Source: Neocallimastix lanati (nom. inval.)
Taxonomy: Eukaryota; Neocallimastigomycota; Neocallimastigomycetes; Neocallimastigales; Neocallimastigaceae
Direction: 5' to 3'
Assembly (NCBI GenBank): GCA_016946835.1
Contig: JACVTC010000060.1
Span: 571,501-635,500, forward strand
Length of the DNA stretch: 64,000 nucleotides
The notes under the pieces were generated by a model. It did not search any database and had not been told where the DNA came from. It saw only the letters and a program-made list of their open reading frames with translations. A program made the translations under genes and the position numbers. This document shows positions 10,998-21,699 of the stretch, piece after piece; the first letter of the stretch is position 1, and each line of letters starts with the position of its first letter.

Positions 10998-11764
10998 TGT
11001 AAGAAATTAGACTTATTGTTATAAGTCTATATTTCTTAATCCTTAATAATTATAAAATAATTATTAAGTTTACTTAATTTTATAATTAATTAATTATTAA
11101 TAATGTAACAAATTTTATTAAATTATATATTAAATTTTATTAAATACATTTTGTATTTATTTTGTATGTATTTCTATTTTCATTTTTGTATCTATTTTTG
11201 TATTTTTCTTAATTTTATTCATAAGTTAATTCGGTTAAATTGTTAAAGTATGAATTAATTTAACCGTTAAACTTACATAATTTAGAACATTGGTTATTAA
11301 GGTTTTTCCATAAAAATGGTTTTACTAATAATACGATAACCAATAAGTATAGATTATTGGTTGAAATCTTTCCAGGTTTTTCTACTAATCTTTTCCTGGA
11401 AAGTATTTTGTTAAGATTAGAAAATTCTTTATTTCAATATTTTAAAATATAAAAAGGACTCTTGAGTTTCCTTTCGAAAATCAAGAGTTATTATTATAAG
11501 AAACTAATAATAACAATAAAATTTTATAAATTAAAATATTAATAATAATAATAAATTTTTTTTATTTTAAAATAATTTTTATTTATTTTTTTTTTTTTTT
11601 TTTTGGTAAAATAAAATAAATAAATTAGATTTTCTTATAATAAACTCGATTTTTTTTTAATAAAACAAATTTAAAATTTCTTAATTTTAATTAATAATAT
11701 TATTATTAAAATAAAATTGTGGATTAGAAATTACTATAAAAGAATTTTTATTTCAATTCTAACA
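10998..11764 (+). repeat. 5' LTR of element 1
   Basis: 767 bp, starts TGTAAGAAATTAG and ends CAATTCTAACA (TG...CA). It contains the TATA box and primer hairpin described at 11448-11495. It is diverged in sequence from the A/B LTRs but keeps the same architecture. Confidence 0.85.
11448..11495 (+). promoter_or_regulatory. LTR promoter and self-primer of element 1
   Basis: TATAAAAAGG at 11448-11457. Thirty-five bp later comes AAGAGTTATTAT (11483-11494), the exact reverse complement of ATAATAACTCTT right after the LTR (11765-11776). The primer is the 3' arm of a hairpin (CTCTTGA/TCAAGAG). If transcription starts near 11483, the RNA 5' end can anneal to the primer-binding site, as known for Tf1. 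Confidence 0.75.
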
Positions 11765-11776
11765 ATAATAACTCTT
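11765..11776 (+). other. Self-primer binding site of element 1
   Basis: ATAATAACTCTT directly follows the LTR CA end. It does not begin with TGG, so it does not match a tRNA CCA end, but it is fully complementary to the LTR sequence at 11483-11494. Confidence 0.75.
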
Positions 11777-11890
11777 CTTCAAGCTATCAAGAATATTTGC
11801 TAAAACGTAAAAGAAAAATTTATATAAACTATAAAATATTATTATTTTAATACTACACTAATTATATTTTGCATAATATAAATAGGTAAT

Positions 11891-14837
11891 ATGGAAATGA
11901 ATAGTGATATCAGCCCATCCAAGCATAAGAGTTTTGTGGAGCCAGACAATGGTGAAGACAATATAATGAATCCATCTTTGTTCGAAGAAAATAATTCCCC
12001 ATTCCATTCTGAAGGAACATCAAAGTTTATTACCGCAATAACTGAAATTATCCCAATATTCTTCTCTACTAACTAAAGAACAAGAAGAGGAGAACAAAGA
12101 CAATATTCCTGCAATAATCATTCAATGTGAGAAGTTTTTTTTTACACCATCCGAAATCTTTCGAAGAAGAAGTATCAAAAAGCACATTCTTAGTGAATAA
12201 ACTTAGTGGAACCGCTAGAAAATGGGCTTTGTCTTTACTGGTGGACGGTACTTTAAATTCACTTGGTTATAAAGAATTTAAAACACTTTTAATTAAGAAC
12301 TTTGATGGAGGAGACGACAGAAAGCAAAAATATGTTTTGATGGATAAACTATGGGCTCTCAAACAACAACAACTTGGAGGAGTGGCAGAATACACCATTG
12401 AATTCAGGAAGATCTCGAAGATTGGGTTGGCCAGATGAAGTCTGCGTTGATATAATCGGAAAGGGACTTATAGATAAAGTTCGAGAGGAGTTCGACATGC
12501 AAGAAAAACCTAGAACTCTATTCGAGGCTACTAACATGATTATGGCTATAGATAAAAAATATTATTTGGAAAGTTGTATCCGAAATAAACGTGGTTTATT
12601 CCAAAAGCGAAATAATAAATCATTTAACAAAAAGAAGAATGAATTAAATAAATCAGAAAACAAATTTAAAATTCATAATAAAAGAGAAAACAAATTTAAG
12701 TTTAATAAAAATCTAAAGAACAAGAATAACAATGAAGTTCTATCTGCGAACTATATACCAGATAAATCAACTACTATGACTACAACATTTATTATTTCCT
12801 TTAATAACAAGAATATTAAAATCAATATACTTATTGACTCCGGATTAGCTAGAAGTTTCTTGTATAAATCTTTTGTTAATGCTCACAGAATACCAATTGT
12901 AGGTTTATCCTCCCCGATAAATGTCCAATTACCAAATACTAAAACAATGATGATAAAACAGACATCTAAGCCACTGAAACTGAAATTCATGGATCATCAA
13001 GAGGTTTATGAATTTTGCATTGGAAATATACAATTAAGTGGAATCTCTGGTATATTGGGTAGGGATTGGCTCTCAACTCACAACCCCTACATTGACTATA
13101 AAAGAAATAGAATATTCTTCCTTGAAAATTATTGCGCTAAACATTGTCCATCATGTGTAGGCAATAAATTCCAATTTAAAAAACAAGTAATTTCAGCTGC
13201 TATATCCGAAGAATCACGGTTGGTTACCAAAATACCAGAAACAGTCTCAACTGATATTATTTATGACTTAGAAAGCGATATTTGTGCGTCTATCTTAAAT
13301 ACTCCAGTAGAAGACAATCCGGCCTTAGAAAAAACAATAGAAATTTTAAAGAAGTACTATTCAGACCTTACAGAAATATTTGATGAAAGAAAAGCTGAAA
13401 AGCTTCCTCCTCATCCACCATATGATATGACAATCGACTTAGTTCCAGGAAGCCAGTTGTATTTCGGGCCTAAATATTCCTTAACAGTTAAAGAAATGAT
13501 AGCACTTAAGGAATATATAAAAGAAAATCCACTTAAAGGATTTATTCGGAAATCTAAATCCCCTGCTGGTGCGCCAATATTATTTGTTGTGAAGAAAGAT
13601 GGAACCTTACGACTATGTATAGACTACCGAAGATTAAATGCTGTAACCGTTAGAAATAGTTATCTGATACCCCGGATAAATGATCTATTAGAGTCTTTTA
13701 AAGGAGCAACAATTTTTTCCCGATTAGACCTTCGATCAGCCTACAACCTTGTAAGAATTAAAGAAGGTCATGAATACCTTACAGCATTTAGGACCCCAAT
13801 TGGTCATTATGAATATCTCGTAATGCCGTTTGGTTTACGTAATGCTCCATTTGTGTTTCATAGATTTATTCAAGATATACTTTCCGAAACTTTTGGTATA
13901 TTTGTCCAAGTATATTTAGATGATATAATCATCTATTCAAAAGATCTTAAAAGCTAAATTAGAAAAATGTGAGTTCCATGTCGAAAAAACAAAATTTTTA
14001 GGTTTTATTGTTTCTGTCAATGGTTTAAGTATGGACCAAGATAAAGTTAAATCCATTTTGGATTGGCCATCACCAAAAAACTTAAAGGAATTACAGAGTT
14101 TCCTAGGTATTTGTAATTATCACAGGAAGTTTATAAAAAACTTTGCTGGTAAAATGGAACCTTTAAGGAAACTTATCAAAAAGAACAATGGTTTTATTTG
14201 GGATAATACTACCGAAAACGCTTTCAATGAATTAAAAAATTCATTTGTTACTGATGAAATATTAATTTTTCCCGATCCAGAACGAGAATTTACAGTTGAA
14301 ACCGACGTAAGTGATTTTGCTGTTGGCTGTGTTCTCTCTTAGATAAGTAATTCTGATGGATTGCTGCATCTAGTAGCGTTTTATTCCAGATCATTAAATG
14401 GAACCGAGAGTAATTATACAATTTACGATTAAGAACTTTTGGCAATTGTAGTAGCTTTTGGCTCCTGGAGACATCATTTGGAGGGTGCCAAATATCCTGT
14501 TCAGGTCATAACTGACCATAAAAATTTATTTTATTTGAAAAAACCTCAGTCCCTCAATCAACGTCAAATAAGATGGAGTTTATTTCTATCTAAATTTGAC
14601 TTTAGAATCTCTTACAGACCTGGTTCTAAGAACTGTAAACCTGACTCACTATCTCGTAGACCAGATTATAGACCAATCAATTACGAACCAAGTCAAAAAA
14701 TACTTAAAGATGAAGTATTTTATTGCGTTATTGACGATAATAAAATAAAATATCTTATCGAACTTCAAGAAAAAGATAAATTCTGTAGTGATATTATAAA
14801 AAGACTAAATTCAGAAAATGGAGAACTCATCCAATAA
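11891..14837 (+). pseudogene. gag-pol pseudogene of element 1
   Basis: Broken reading frame colinear with the Gag-Pol of elements A and B. Gag pieces lie at 11891-12076 and 12127-12438. After a frameshift near 12415, the frame 12374-13957 carries the Gag C-terminus, a protease remnant (DSG), and RT up to the YLDD motif. About 25 codons are missing near 13950 together with a frameshift. RNase H continues at 14031-14342 and 14439-14837, with an in-frame TAG at about 14341 and a TAA in the DKELL motif near 14430. The frame ends where the L fragment joins. Clearly non-functional. Confidence 0.85.
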
Positions 14838-15162
14838 GGTTGATTTTAACATATATTGTAGTTCTCGTCCGTAGCTTTCTAATGAATATAATTTTAACGG
14901 GAAATCACAATATAATATTTCCATTATTTGTTGAGTTATCGTTGTTTTCCTTCATGTTATTTTTATCAAATTCTAAAGGGTTAAATTAAATTAAATTATA
15001 TGCAATAAATAAGTCCAAACACTTTGGTTTCTAATTCTTTAATGTTTCTAATATTTATTTTTATAATTAAAATCGAATTAAAATAATTTTTGTCAATAAC
15101 TAAATTAAATTTCAATTGATCTAATAGTGAATTTTAACTTCAAATCCACTAGTATTCGTGAC
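14831..15162 (-). repeat. L repeat fragment (distal 330 bp)
   Basis: Matches the last 330 bp of L copy 1 (about 4160-4492), beginning CCAATAAGGTTGATTTTAAC and ending CACTAGTATTCGTGAC. It joins the truncated pol of element 1 directly on its left and element C on its right. Confidence 0.8.
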
Positions 15163-15168
15163 ACCACA

Positions 15169-15686
15169 TGTAAAGGATATAACTCGATGAGCTATATAAG
15201 CCTCATTACTATAACAAATTAATCATTATTTAGTATGATCATGCACCTCAAAATCCTTTTACAATATAAATATATATTATTTATTATTATTAAATAATAA
15301 TAATAATAATAAAATTGTTGAATATAATTTATACTTTTTAAAGTATAATTAATTGTTTATTTTTTATTTATTATTATCTAACTTTTTAAACTATTGTTTA
15401 TTATTTTATTTATTATTATATAACTTTTTAATTGTTTATTTTTTATGTATAAAAGAATAGTGAATTAAATGTTTTAAATAATCTTCGTAAGATTATTAAT
15501 ATTTTAATAATCTGATAACTTCATTCATTAAAAAATATTATTAAATAAAATCAAATAAAATAATAAAATAAAAATATAATAAAATTCTATAATAATACTG
15601 ATAAGATAAAATTTAATTATCATAAGGAAGTTATTAGTTTATAGCATTCCAACCAAGTTATATCAAAACCAAATATAATCTTAACA
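15169..15686 (+). repeat. 5' LTR of element C
   Basis: 518 bp, TGTAAAGGATATAAC to AATATAATCTTAACA. Contains the TATA box and self-primer annotated at 15448-15497. Confidence 0.92.
15448..15497 (+). promoter_or_regulatory. LTR promoter and self-primer of element C
   Basis: TATAAAAG at 15448-15455. Thirty-nine bp later GTAAGATTATT (15487-15497) is the reverse complement of the last LTR base plus the following ATAATCTTAC (15686-15696). The primer is the 3' arm of a 9-bp hairpin (AATAATCTT/AAGATTATT). Confidence 0.75.
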
Positions 15687-15696
15687 ATAATCTTAC
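15687..15696 (+). other. Self-primer binding site of element C
   Basis: ATAATCTTAC immediately after the LTR CA end. It is complementary over 10 bases (11 with the last LTR base) to 15487-15497, and lacks the TGG expected for a tRNA primer. Confidence 0.7.
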
Positions 15697-15720
15697 CAGT
15701 TGTTTAATAACTTCCTTGGA

Positions 15721-16965
15721 ATGCCGAAATTTGGTCTAAGGAAATCTGGTATTTATTCTGACAAGTCTGACGAAGAAGAGATGGATATAAATCAAGAAAA
15801 CTCGGTTGAACAATTAAGAACGGAAGCTTCACAAGCTTGTGCAACTTTAGCTGGAAGTGTAGATCAGTTGAGAAATGAAACGTCTGAAGTTTGCTCTAAC
15901 ATAGTTTCAGGTGTAAATGAAAACTTCGTCTCTAAAGAAGATCTCCAACGATATCATGAAGAAATAATGATGGAGTTTGGATCTTATAATCGTGCACATG
16001 CTGATATAATATCTTCTTTAAATTCTTTAAAAAATGCAACTTTATATTTTAAAAAGGAGCTTCAAATACTTTCTCAAAAAGGAGACGCTTCTAACGCATC
16101 TACTTCAATAAATAATGTTAGAAATCCTATTCCTTCATTTTCGGATGCTTCAATTCAAAATCCTCAAGTTGGTGTTGATGATAATGCATCAACTACAACT
16201 AGATATAATAACGATCACGATGTTATCATGAGAACTACTTTTTCTGTTAATGTTCCACAAGTCCCTGATCCTGGGTTATTTACTGGAGATGTATCGGAAA
16301 CAGAGCTCTTTTGTCAACTCTGTGGTGATACATTTAAGACCTATCCTTGTAAGTTTTGGCCTGAGGAGTCAAAAATAAATTTCGTTCAATCCAGATTAAG
16401 GGAAGCCGCGAGAAGTTGGTATCAAAATAAATATCCAGCAGGAACATCTCCCATTTCTCTAAATTTACTTTTGAAAGAACTAAAAGAATCATTCCCCGAC
16501 TTTGTGAGCAAAAAATTAAAAAAGATCAATTTAATCAATATAAAACATTCTTATGGAAAAATCAATGATTATATTGATTCTTTTCGTAAATTAACTACTG
16601 ACTTAGGTTGGGCAGAAGAGCCATTAGTATTATTTTTCTATAATGGCCTACACCCTAAATTTAAAGAAGAAATCAATAAAATGGACAAATTTCCCGATAA
16701 GTTAGAAGAAATAACTACTAAATGTATTTTAATCGAAGCTTCTCAAGATGCTAAGAATAAGATAAATCAACTTTCAGGTTATAAAAACGATAATAAAAGA
16801 AACACACATTCCCGTTCTAATAATAATAACAAAAATAAAAATAATGATAATAATAACTTTAGCAGAAATAATAACTTGTATAATAAATCAAAAATTAACT
16901 TCAGTAATAACAATAATAATAATAATCATATTACCGAAGTTAAGAAGATTAATTCAAAAAACTAA
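15721..16965 (+). CDS. Gag of element C
   Basis: Capsid-type Gag, 414 codons from the ATG at 15721; an in-frame ATG at 15781 is an alternative start. An acidic N-terminus and a helical middle are followed by the retrotransposon-gag core: FTGDVSETELF, then LREAARSWYQ, then a helix with YIDSFRKL and LFFYNGLHP. The C-terminus is Asn/Lys-rich low-complexity with no CCHC knuckle. The frame is intact. It ends in TAA directly after the slippery heptamer A AAA AAC, so a fraction of ribosomes is expected to shift into pol. It starts only 34 bp after the LTR, in contrast to the 1.2-kb leaders of A and B. Confidence 0.85.
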   Translation: MPKFGLRKSGIYSDKSDEEEMDINQENSVEQLRTEASQACATLAGSVDQLRNETSEVCSNIVSGVNENFVSKEDLQRYHEEIMMEFGSYNRAHADIISSLNSLKNATLYFKKELQILSQKGDASNASTSINNVRNPIPSFSDASIQNPQVGVDDNASTTTRYNNDHDVIMRTTFSVNVPQVPDPGLFTGDVSETELFCQLCGDTFKTYPCKFWPEESKINFVQSRLREAARSWYQNKYPAGTSPISLNLLLKELKESFPDFVSKKLKKINLINIKHSYGKINDYIDSFRKLTTDLGWAEEPLVLFFYNGLHPKFKEEINKMDKFPDKLEEITTKCILIEASQDAKNKINQLSGYKNDNKRNTHSRSNNNNKNKNNDNNNFSRNNNLYNKSKINFSNNNNNNNHITEVKKINSKN

Positions 16966-19900
16966 ACAATGGACTTCTTTTGAAGTCCCATCATCCTACC
17001 AATATCATCCAATATAATTTTCCAACATTAGATCATAATCTACCCAATTCCTTTTTCCTTTTCAATTCCTTTGTACCAATTAAGAATATTAAAAATAAAA
17101 TTATTAAAACTCAAGTTAAATCAATGATAGATTGTGGGTCCTTTTGTAACTTTATTTCTTCTAATTTGGTTTCAAAGTTAAATTTAAAAACACAAACACT
17201 TAAAAAGAAAGTTCTTATAAAAGGAATAAGTGGGGATATTGATTCTATTCTTAAATTTGTACCTTTGAAATTCCAACATAAAATATATATCAATAATAAA
17301 TTTTACCTCATCCAACGGAAATTAAATTTTCTAGTTACAGATAATATTCCAGTGGATTTACTTTTTGGAATTCATTATATGAAATCTTATAAAATCCACT
17401 ATAATTACGATAAAAATTATTTATATTCGACTTTAAATCTTAAAGATTTTAAATCAAAAATCATTAAAACATTCTCGGAAAAGAAAAGTTCATTTAATAA
17501 TTATTATGGTGAATTTTTCGATTATCATCTTTTCATTTATTCTTTCCTTTCCCAAAAGGACAATACTAATTCTGAGGAACCTAATATTGAAGATATCCCA
17601 GAACAATATAGAGATCTAGCAACTGTCTTTAGTAAGAAGGAAGCTGACAAGCTACCCCCTCATCGCCCAACGGATTGCTAAATTATATTAAAAGAAGGCG
17701 CCACTTTACATTACGGTCCGATTTATCCGCTTACCCTTGATGAATCTGAAGTATTACAGGAATATATTAAAGAAAACCGAGAAAAAGGTTTTATTAGGGA
17801 ATCATGTTCACCTGCTGGTTACCCTGTTCTATTTCAGAAAAAGAAAGACGGTTCTTTACGTTTATGCGTTGATTATAAAAAGTTAAACGAGGTTACGGTT
17901 AGAAATTCATATCCGTTACCACTTATCAACGATATTATTGATCGTGTTAAGGGAGCAAAGTATTTTACAAAATTAGATTTGCGTTCTGCATATAATCTTA
18001 TTCGTATTAAGGAAGGTGATGAATATAAAACAGCCTTCCGTACTAAATATGGCCATTACGAGTATCTCGTTATGCCTTTTGGATTGAAAAACGCGCCAGC
18101 CGTTTTCCAATCATTTATTAACTCTGTTCTTCGCCCCTTTTTAGAGAAATCAGTTATTCTCTACCTTGATGATATTTTAATTTATTCCAGCTCCCTCGAA
18201 GAACATCATAAAACAGTACGTAGTGTTTTAAAAACTCTTTTGGATAATAATCTGTTTCGAAGTTGTCTAAATGCGAATTTGATAAAGACAAAGTCTAATT
18301 CTTAGGACATATAATCACTGGTTCCGGTATTTCAACAGATCCTAAGAAAATTAAAACTATAGAAGAATGACCTGTTCCTAATTGCGTTAAGGATGTTCAA
18401 CGTTTCATGGGTCTATGTAATTATTATAGAAGATTTGTGAAGAACTTTGCCGCTATTGCCAAGCCTTTGCACGCTCTTACGAAGAAAGGAAAAAAATTTG
18501 TTTGGTCTGCTGAATGTGACTATGCTTTTTCAATCTTGAAAAAGAGATTAACCAGCTCTCCTATCCTATTACATCCTGATACTACTAAACCTTTCATAGT
18601 AGAATGTAATGCCAGTAGTTTTGCTATTGGTGCAGTTCTTTCTCAATATGATAATAAAAACCGATTACATCCTGTAGCTTATTTTTCTAGAAGTCTTAAC
18701 AACGCTGAGTTAAATTATTCTATCACCGACAAGGAACTTCTAGCTATTAAGGATGCTTTCTCTACCTGGCGTCATCTCTTATTGGGTGCTAAGTTCAAAA
18801 TCAAAGTCTTCACCGACCATAAGAATCTTCTATACACTCTTGGAGGAAAGATAGGTAATCAAAGACAACATCGTTGGCATCTATTCTTCCAGGAGTACGA
18901 CTTTGAACTCAGCTATCGCCAAGGATGCAAAAATGGTAAGCCTGATTCACTATCACGTAGACCCGATTATGAAAGTGAAGATATTGAAGATTCCCCTGAA
19001 TTTATTTTAGATAGCAAAAATATTAAAGAAATAACTTTCTTAATTAGCATTGCTAGTGACCTTCTCAATTCTATAATTGAAAACTTAAAGGATGATAAAC
19101 TCGCATATGACCTTCGTATCTACTTCTCTCCCAATATCGTATCTCAAAATTACCCTTATAAACCTTTCAGGAAAATGAATAAGTTTAAGATTGAAAATAA
19201 CTTAATATTATATAATAACTTGATTTATATTCCTGAAAAGCTTCGTTTAGACATCCTCACTCGCTACCATAACAAACCTGCTGCTGGACATTTGGGTGTA
19301 AGAAGAACTTTGGAATTGATCTCCCGTAATTTCTGGTGGCCAAAAATGGAAGAAGATGTTAAAAGTTTCATTCAATCATGTGAAACTTGTATGAGAAATA
19401 AGAAGTCCAGACACCGTCAATATGGGTTACTACAACCACTCGAAATCCCTGAACGACCCTGGAAATCGATTGAGATTGATTTTCTTTGTAACCTTCCCCC
19501 ATCTAAAGGTTACACTGTTATCATGGTAGTAGTTGATCGTTTTTCGAAAATGATACACCTCATGCCTTTTAAAGACATTCCTAATTCCTCTCAGTCAGCT
19601 AAAGCTTTTATTAACAATATCTATAGGCTTCATGGTTTGCCTTATGATATTATCACTGATAGAGGTACTCAATTTACTAGCTCCCTTTGGCAAGAGTTCT
19701 TACGTTTATTAGGAATAAAGTCTAAGATCGCAACTACTGACCACCATCAAACAGTCGGACAAGTCGAACGCTGTAACTCATATATTGAACAGTACCTCCG
19801 CTGTTTCTCAAGGTCTTTTTATCATGATGATTGGATTGACTTCTTACCCCTCGCCGAATTTGCCTACAATAATTCTGTTCATCCTTCCACTAATGAATCA

Positions 19901-20533
19901 CCATTTTTCATCAATTATGGTTTTCACCCATATATGGATGAGTATTCACTACTTCCAATTTCCAACATTAACCATAAAACAATTCAGAAAGTAGCCGAAG
20001 GATTCAACCATATTAAAGAGGTCCTTCTCCGGTCCCAAGAATTATATAAGCGCGCTGCCGACAAAAAGAGAATGAACGCTCCCTCTTATGAAATTGATGA
20101 TCTTGTTTGGATCCAAGCTCCTCCTTCTTTGAACCTCGAATCCAGCTCAAAACTCGCACCTTGCAAATATGGTCCTTATAAGATTACCAATGTGCTTCAT
20201 AATAATAATTATGAAATTGACTTAAAAAATTCTCCATTCCCAAAACACCATAATGTATTCCATGTTTCAGAATTAGAACCTTTTATCCCTGTACCTGAGA
20301 AGTTTGAAAATAGATCAAGAGATCCCGAATCTTTTAAAGATATAATTGAAATTGCAGATTTCCGTACTAATTATAAGAAAAAACAATACGAGTATAAAGT
20401 ACGTTATAAATATCGTACTTCTTACAATTGGGTACCTTCTTCTGAAGTTGAAGACAATCTAAGAAATCAAAAAATATTCCTTAAATATATTCAAAATAAC
20501 AGAAGACCCATTTCTATCCCATATAATTATTAA
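16953..20533 (+). pseudogene. pro-pol of element C, inactivated
   Basis: Order of domains: aspartic protease (IDCGS active site near 17130), RT (VMPFGL, then YLDD near 18160), RNase H (VECNAS, TDKELL, FTDHKN), integrase (HHCC finger near 19270-19400; catalytic D in IEIDF, D in ITDRG, E in VGQVE), GPY/F-like KYGPYKI, and a C-terminal chromodomain-like segment (IIEIADF, YKVRYKYR, NWVPSSEVEDN). Lesions: TAA at 17679-17681, a frameshift near 18260, TAA at 18296-18298 and TGA at 18368-18370. From 18407 to 20533 the frame is open for 708 codons. One or more stops look like C-to-T or G-to-A changes (CAA to TAA, TGG to TGA). The RNase H core VECNAS has Asn where VETDAS is usual, so a catalytic Asp is also lost. 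Confidence 0.88.
16956..16988 (+). other. -1 programmed ribosomal frameshift signal (gag to pol)
   Basis: Slippery heptamer A AAA AAC (16956-16962) read in the gag frame, then the gag stop TAA. After an 8-nt spacer comes a perfect 7-bp hairpin GGACTTC/GAAGTCC (16971-16977 and 16982-16988) with a TTTT loop. The pol frame is -1 relative to gag and opens at 16953, so it overlaps exactly this site. Confidence 0.85.
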
Positions 20534-21035
20534 ATAATTATTATAATATTTATATTATATATATCAATAATTATTTTTCTTTATATTTCAAATATTATAT
20601 ATTTAATTATTTTATTAATTTTATTAATAATTTGATATAAATTATTTATTTTTTAATTTTTTTTATTTTATTTTTATTAATTTTCATATAAAATATTTTA
20701 TAATGAATTTTTTTAATTTTCCTTTAATAATTTTATTATTAAAATTTTTATTAATAATTATTAATAATTTATTATATAAATTTGATTTCCAAAATGTAAA
20801 AATTTTAACTTTTAAAATTTTTTTTTTATTTTCTACTATATATTATTTTAAATTATTATTTATTTATATTTTTATACTTTATTTATATTTTTACTTTAAT
20901 TATATTTAACATTTTTTAATTTCAAATATTTTTGATATTTTCACTTGGCCAATTGAACTTTCGTTCAAATGAAATTTCAAAAATAACCTTATTTCCTTGA
21001 ATTTCGTCTGGAATATGAATTCTTGGGTAGGACAT
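20534..21035. other. Untranslated region between pol and 3' LTR of element C
   Basis: AT-rich, with no convincing gene. A short hydrophobic reading frame at 20703-20909 is compositional (Phe/Ile/Leu/Tyr only) and is not called. Confidence 0.6.
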
Positions 21036-21553
21036 TGTAAAGGATATAACTCGATGAGCTATATAAGCCTCATTACTATAACAAATTAATCATTATTTAG
21101 TATGATCATACGCCTCAAAATCCTTTTACAATATAAATATATATTATTTATTATTATTAAATAATAATAATAATAATAAAATTGTTGAATATAATTTATA
21201 CTTTTTAAAGTATAATTAATTAATTATTTTTTATTTATTATTATCTAACTTTTTAAACTATTGTTTATTATTTTATTTATTATTATATAACTTTTTAATT
21301 GTTTATTTTTTATGTATAAAAGAATAGTGAATTAAATGTTTTAAATAATCTTCGTAAGATTATTTATATTTTAATAATCTGATAACTTCATTCATTAAAA
21401 AATATTATTAAATAAAATCAAATAAAATAATAAAATAAAAATATAATAAAATTCTATAATAATACTGATAAGATAAAATTTAATTATCATAAGGAAGTTA
21501 TTAGTTTATAGCATTCCAACCAAGTTATACCAAAACCAAATATAATCTTAACA
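21036..21553 (+). repeat. 3' LTR of element C
   Basis: 518 bp, same ends as the 5' LTR, with a few substitutions (around 21105, 21220, 21363 and 21530). Preceded by a purine-rich GGGTAGGA stretch, a possible polypurine tract. Confidence 0.92.
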
Positions 21554-21617
21554 CCTCACCGACCTAAGCTATTAGTTTATTTTACAAATAGTTTCCTTAA
21601 CATTTACGTTCAAAATA

Positions 21618-21699
21618 GTCACTTTGGCGGAGTGGTTAACGCGGTGGCCTGCTAAGCCATTTCCCTTTGGGAGCGCAGGTTCGAGTCCTGCAGGTGACG
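21618..21699 (+). tRNA. tRNA-Ser(GCU), copy 4
   Basis: Identical 82-nt gene with a GTTTTTAC terminator. Element C ends 64 bp upstream. Between them an LTR-like end (TTCCTTAACA) stops at 21602, 15 bp before the gene. Confidence 0.97.

Larger units (their letters stand above)
10998..14830 (+). mobile_element. Element 1: Ty3/gypsy Tf1-like retrotransposon, 3'-truncated
   Basis: 5' LTR, self-primer binding site, short leader and a decayed gag-pol related to elements A and B. The element stops abruptly at 14830 after the RNase H/linker region, where a 3' fragment of the L repeat begins. There is no integrase and no 3' LTR. Confidence 0.85.
15169..21553 (+). mobile_element. Element C: Ty3/gypsy chromodomain-type retrotransposon
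   Basis: 6.4-kb element with two 518-bp LTRs, a self-primer site, gag, a -1 frameshift site and pro-pol with a chromodomain-like C-terminus. The flanking 5-mers are CCACA (15164-15168) and CCTCA (21554-21558), a probable target duplication with one mismatch. The LTRs differ at only a handful of bases by eye, so insertion is fairly recent, yet pol carries several lesions. Confidence 0.92.
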
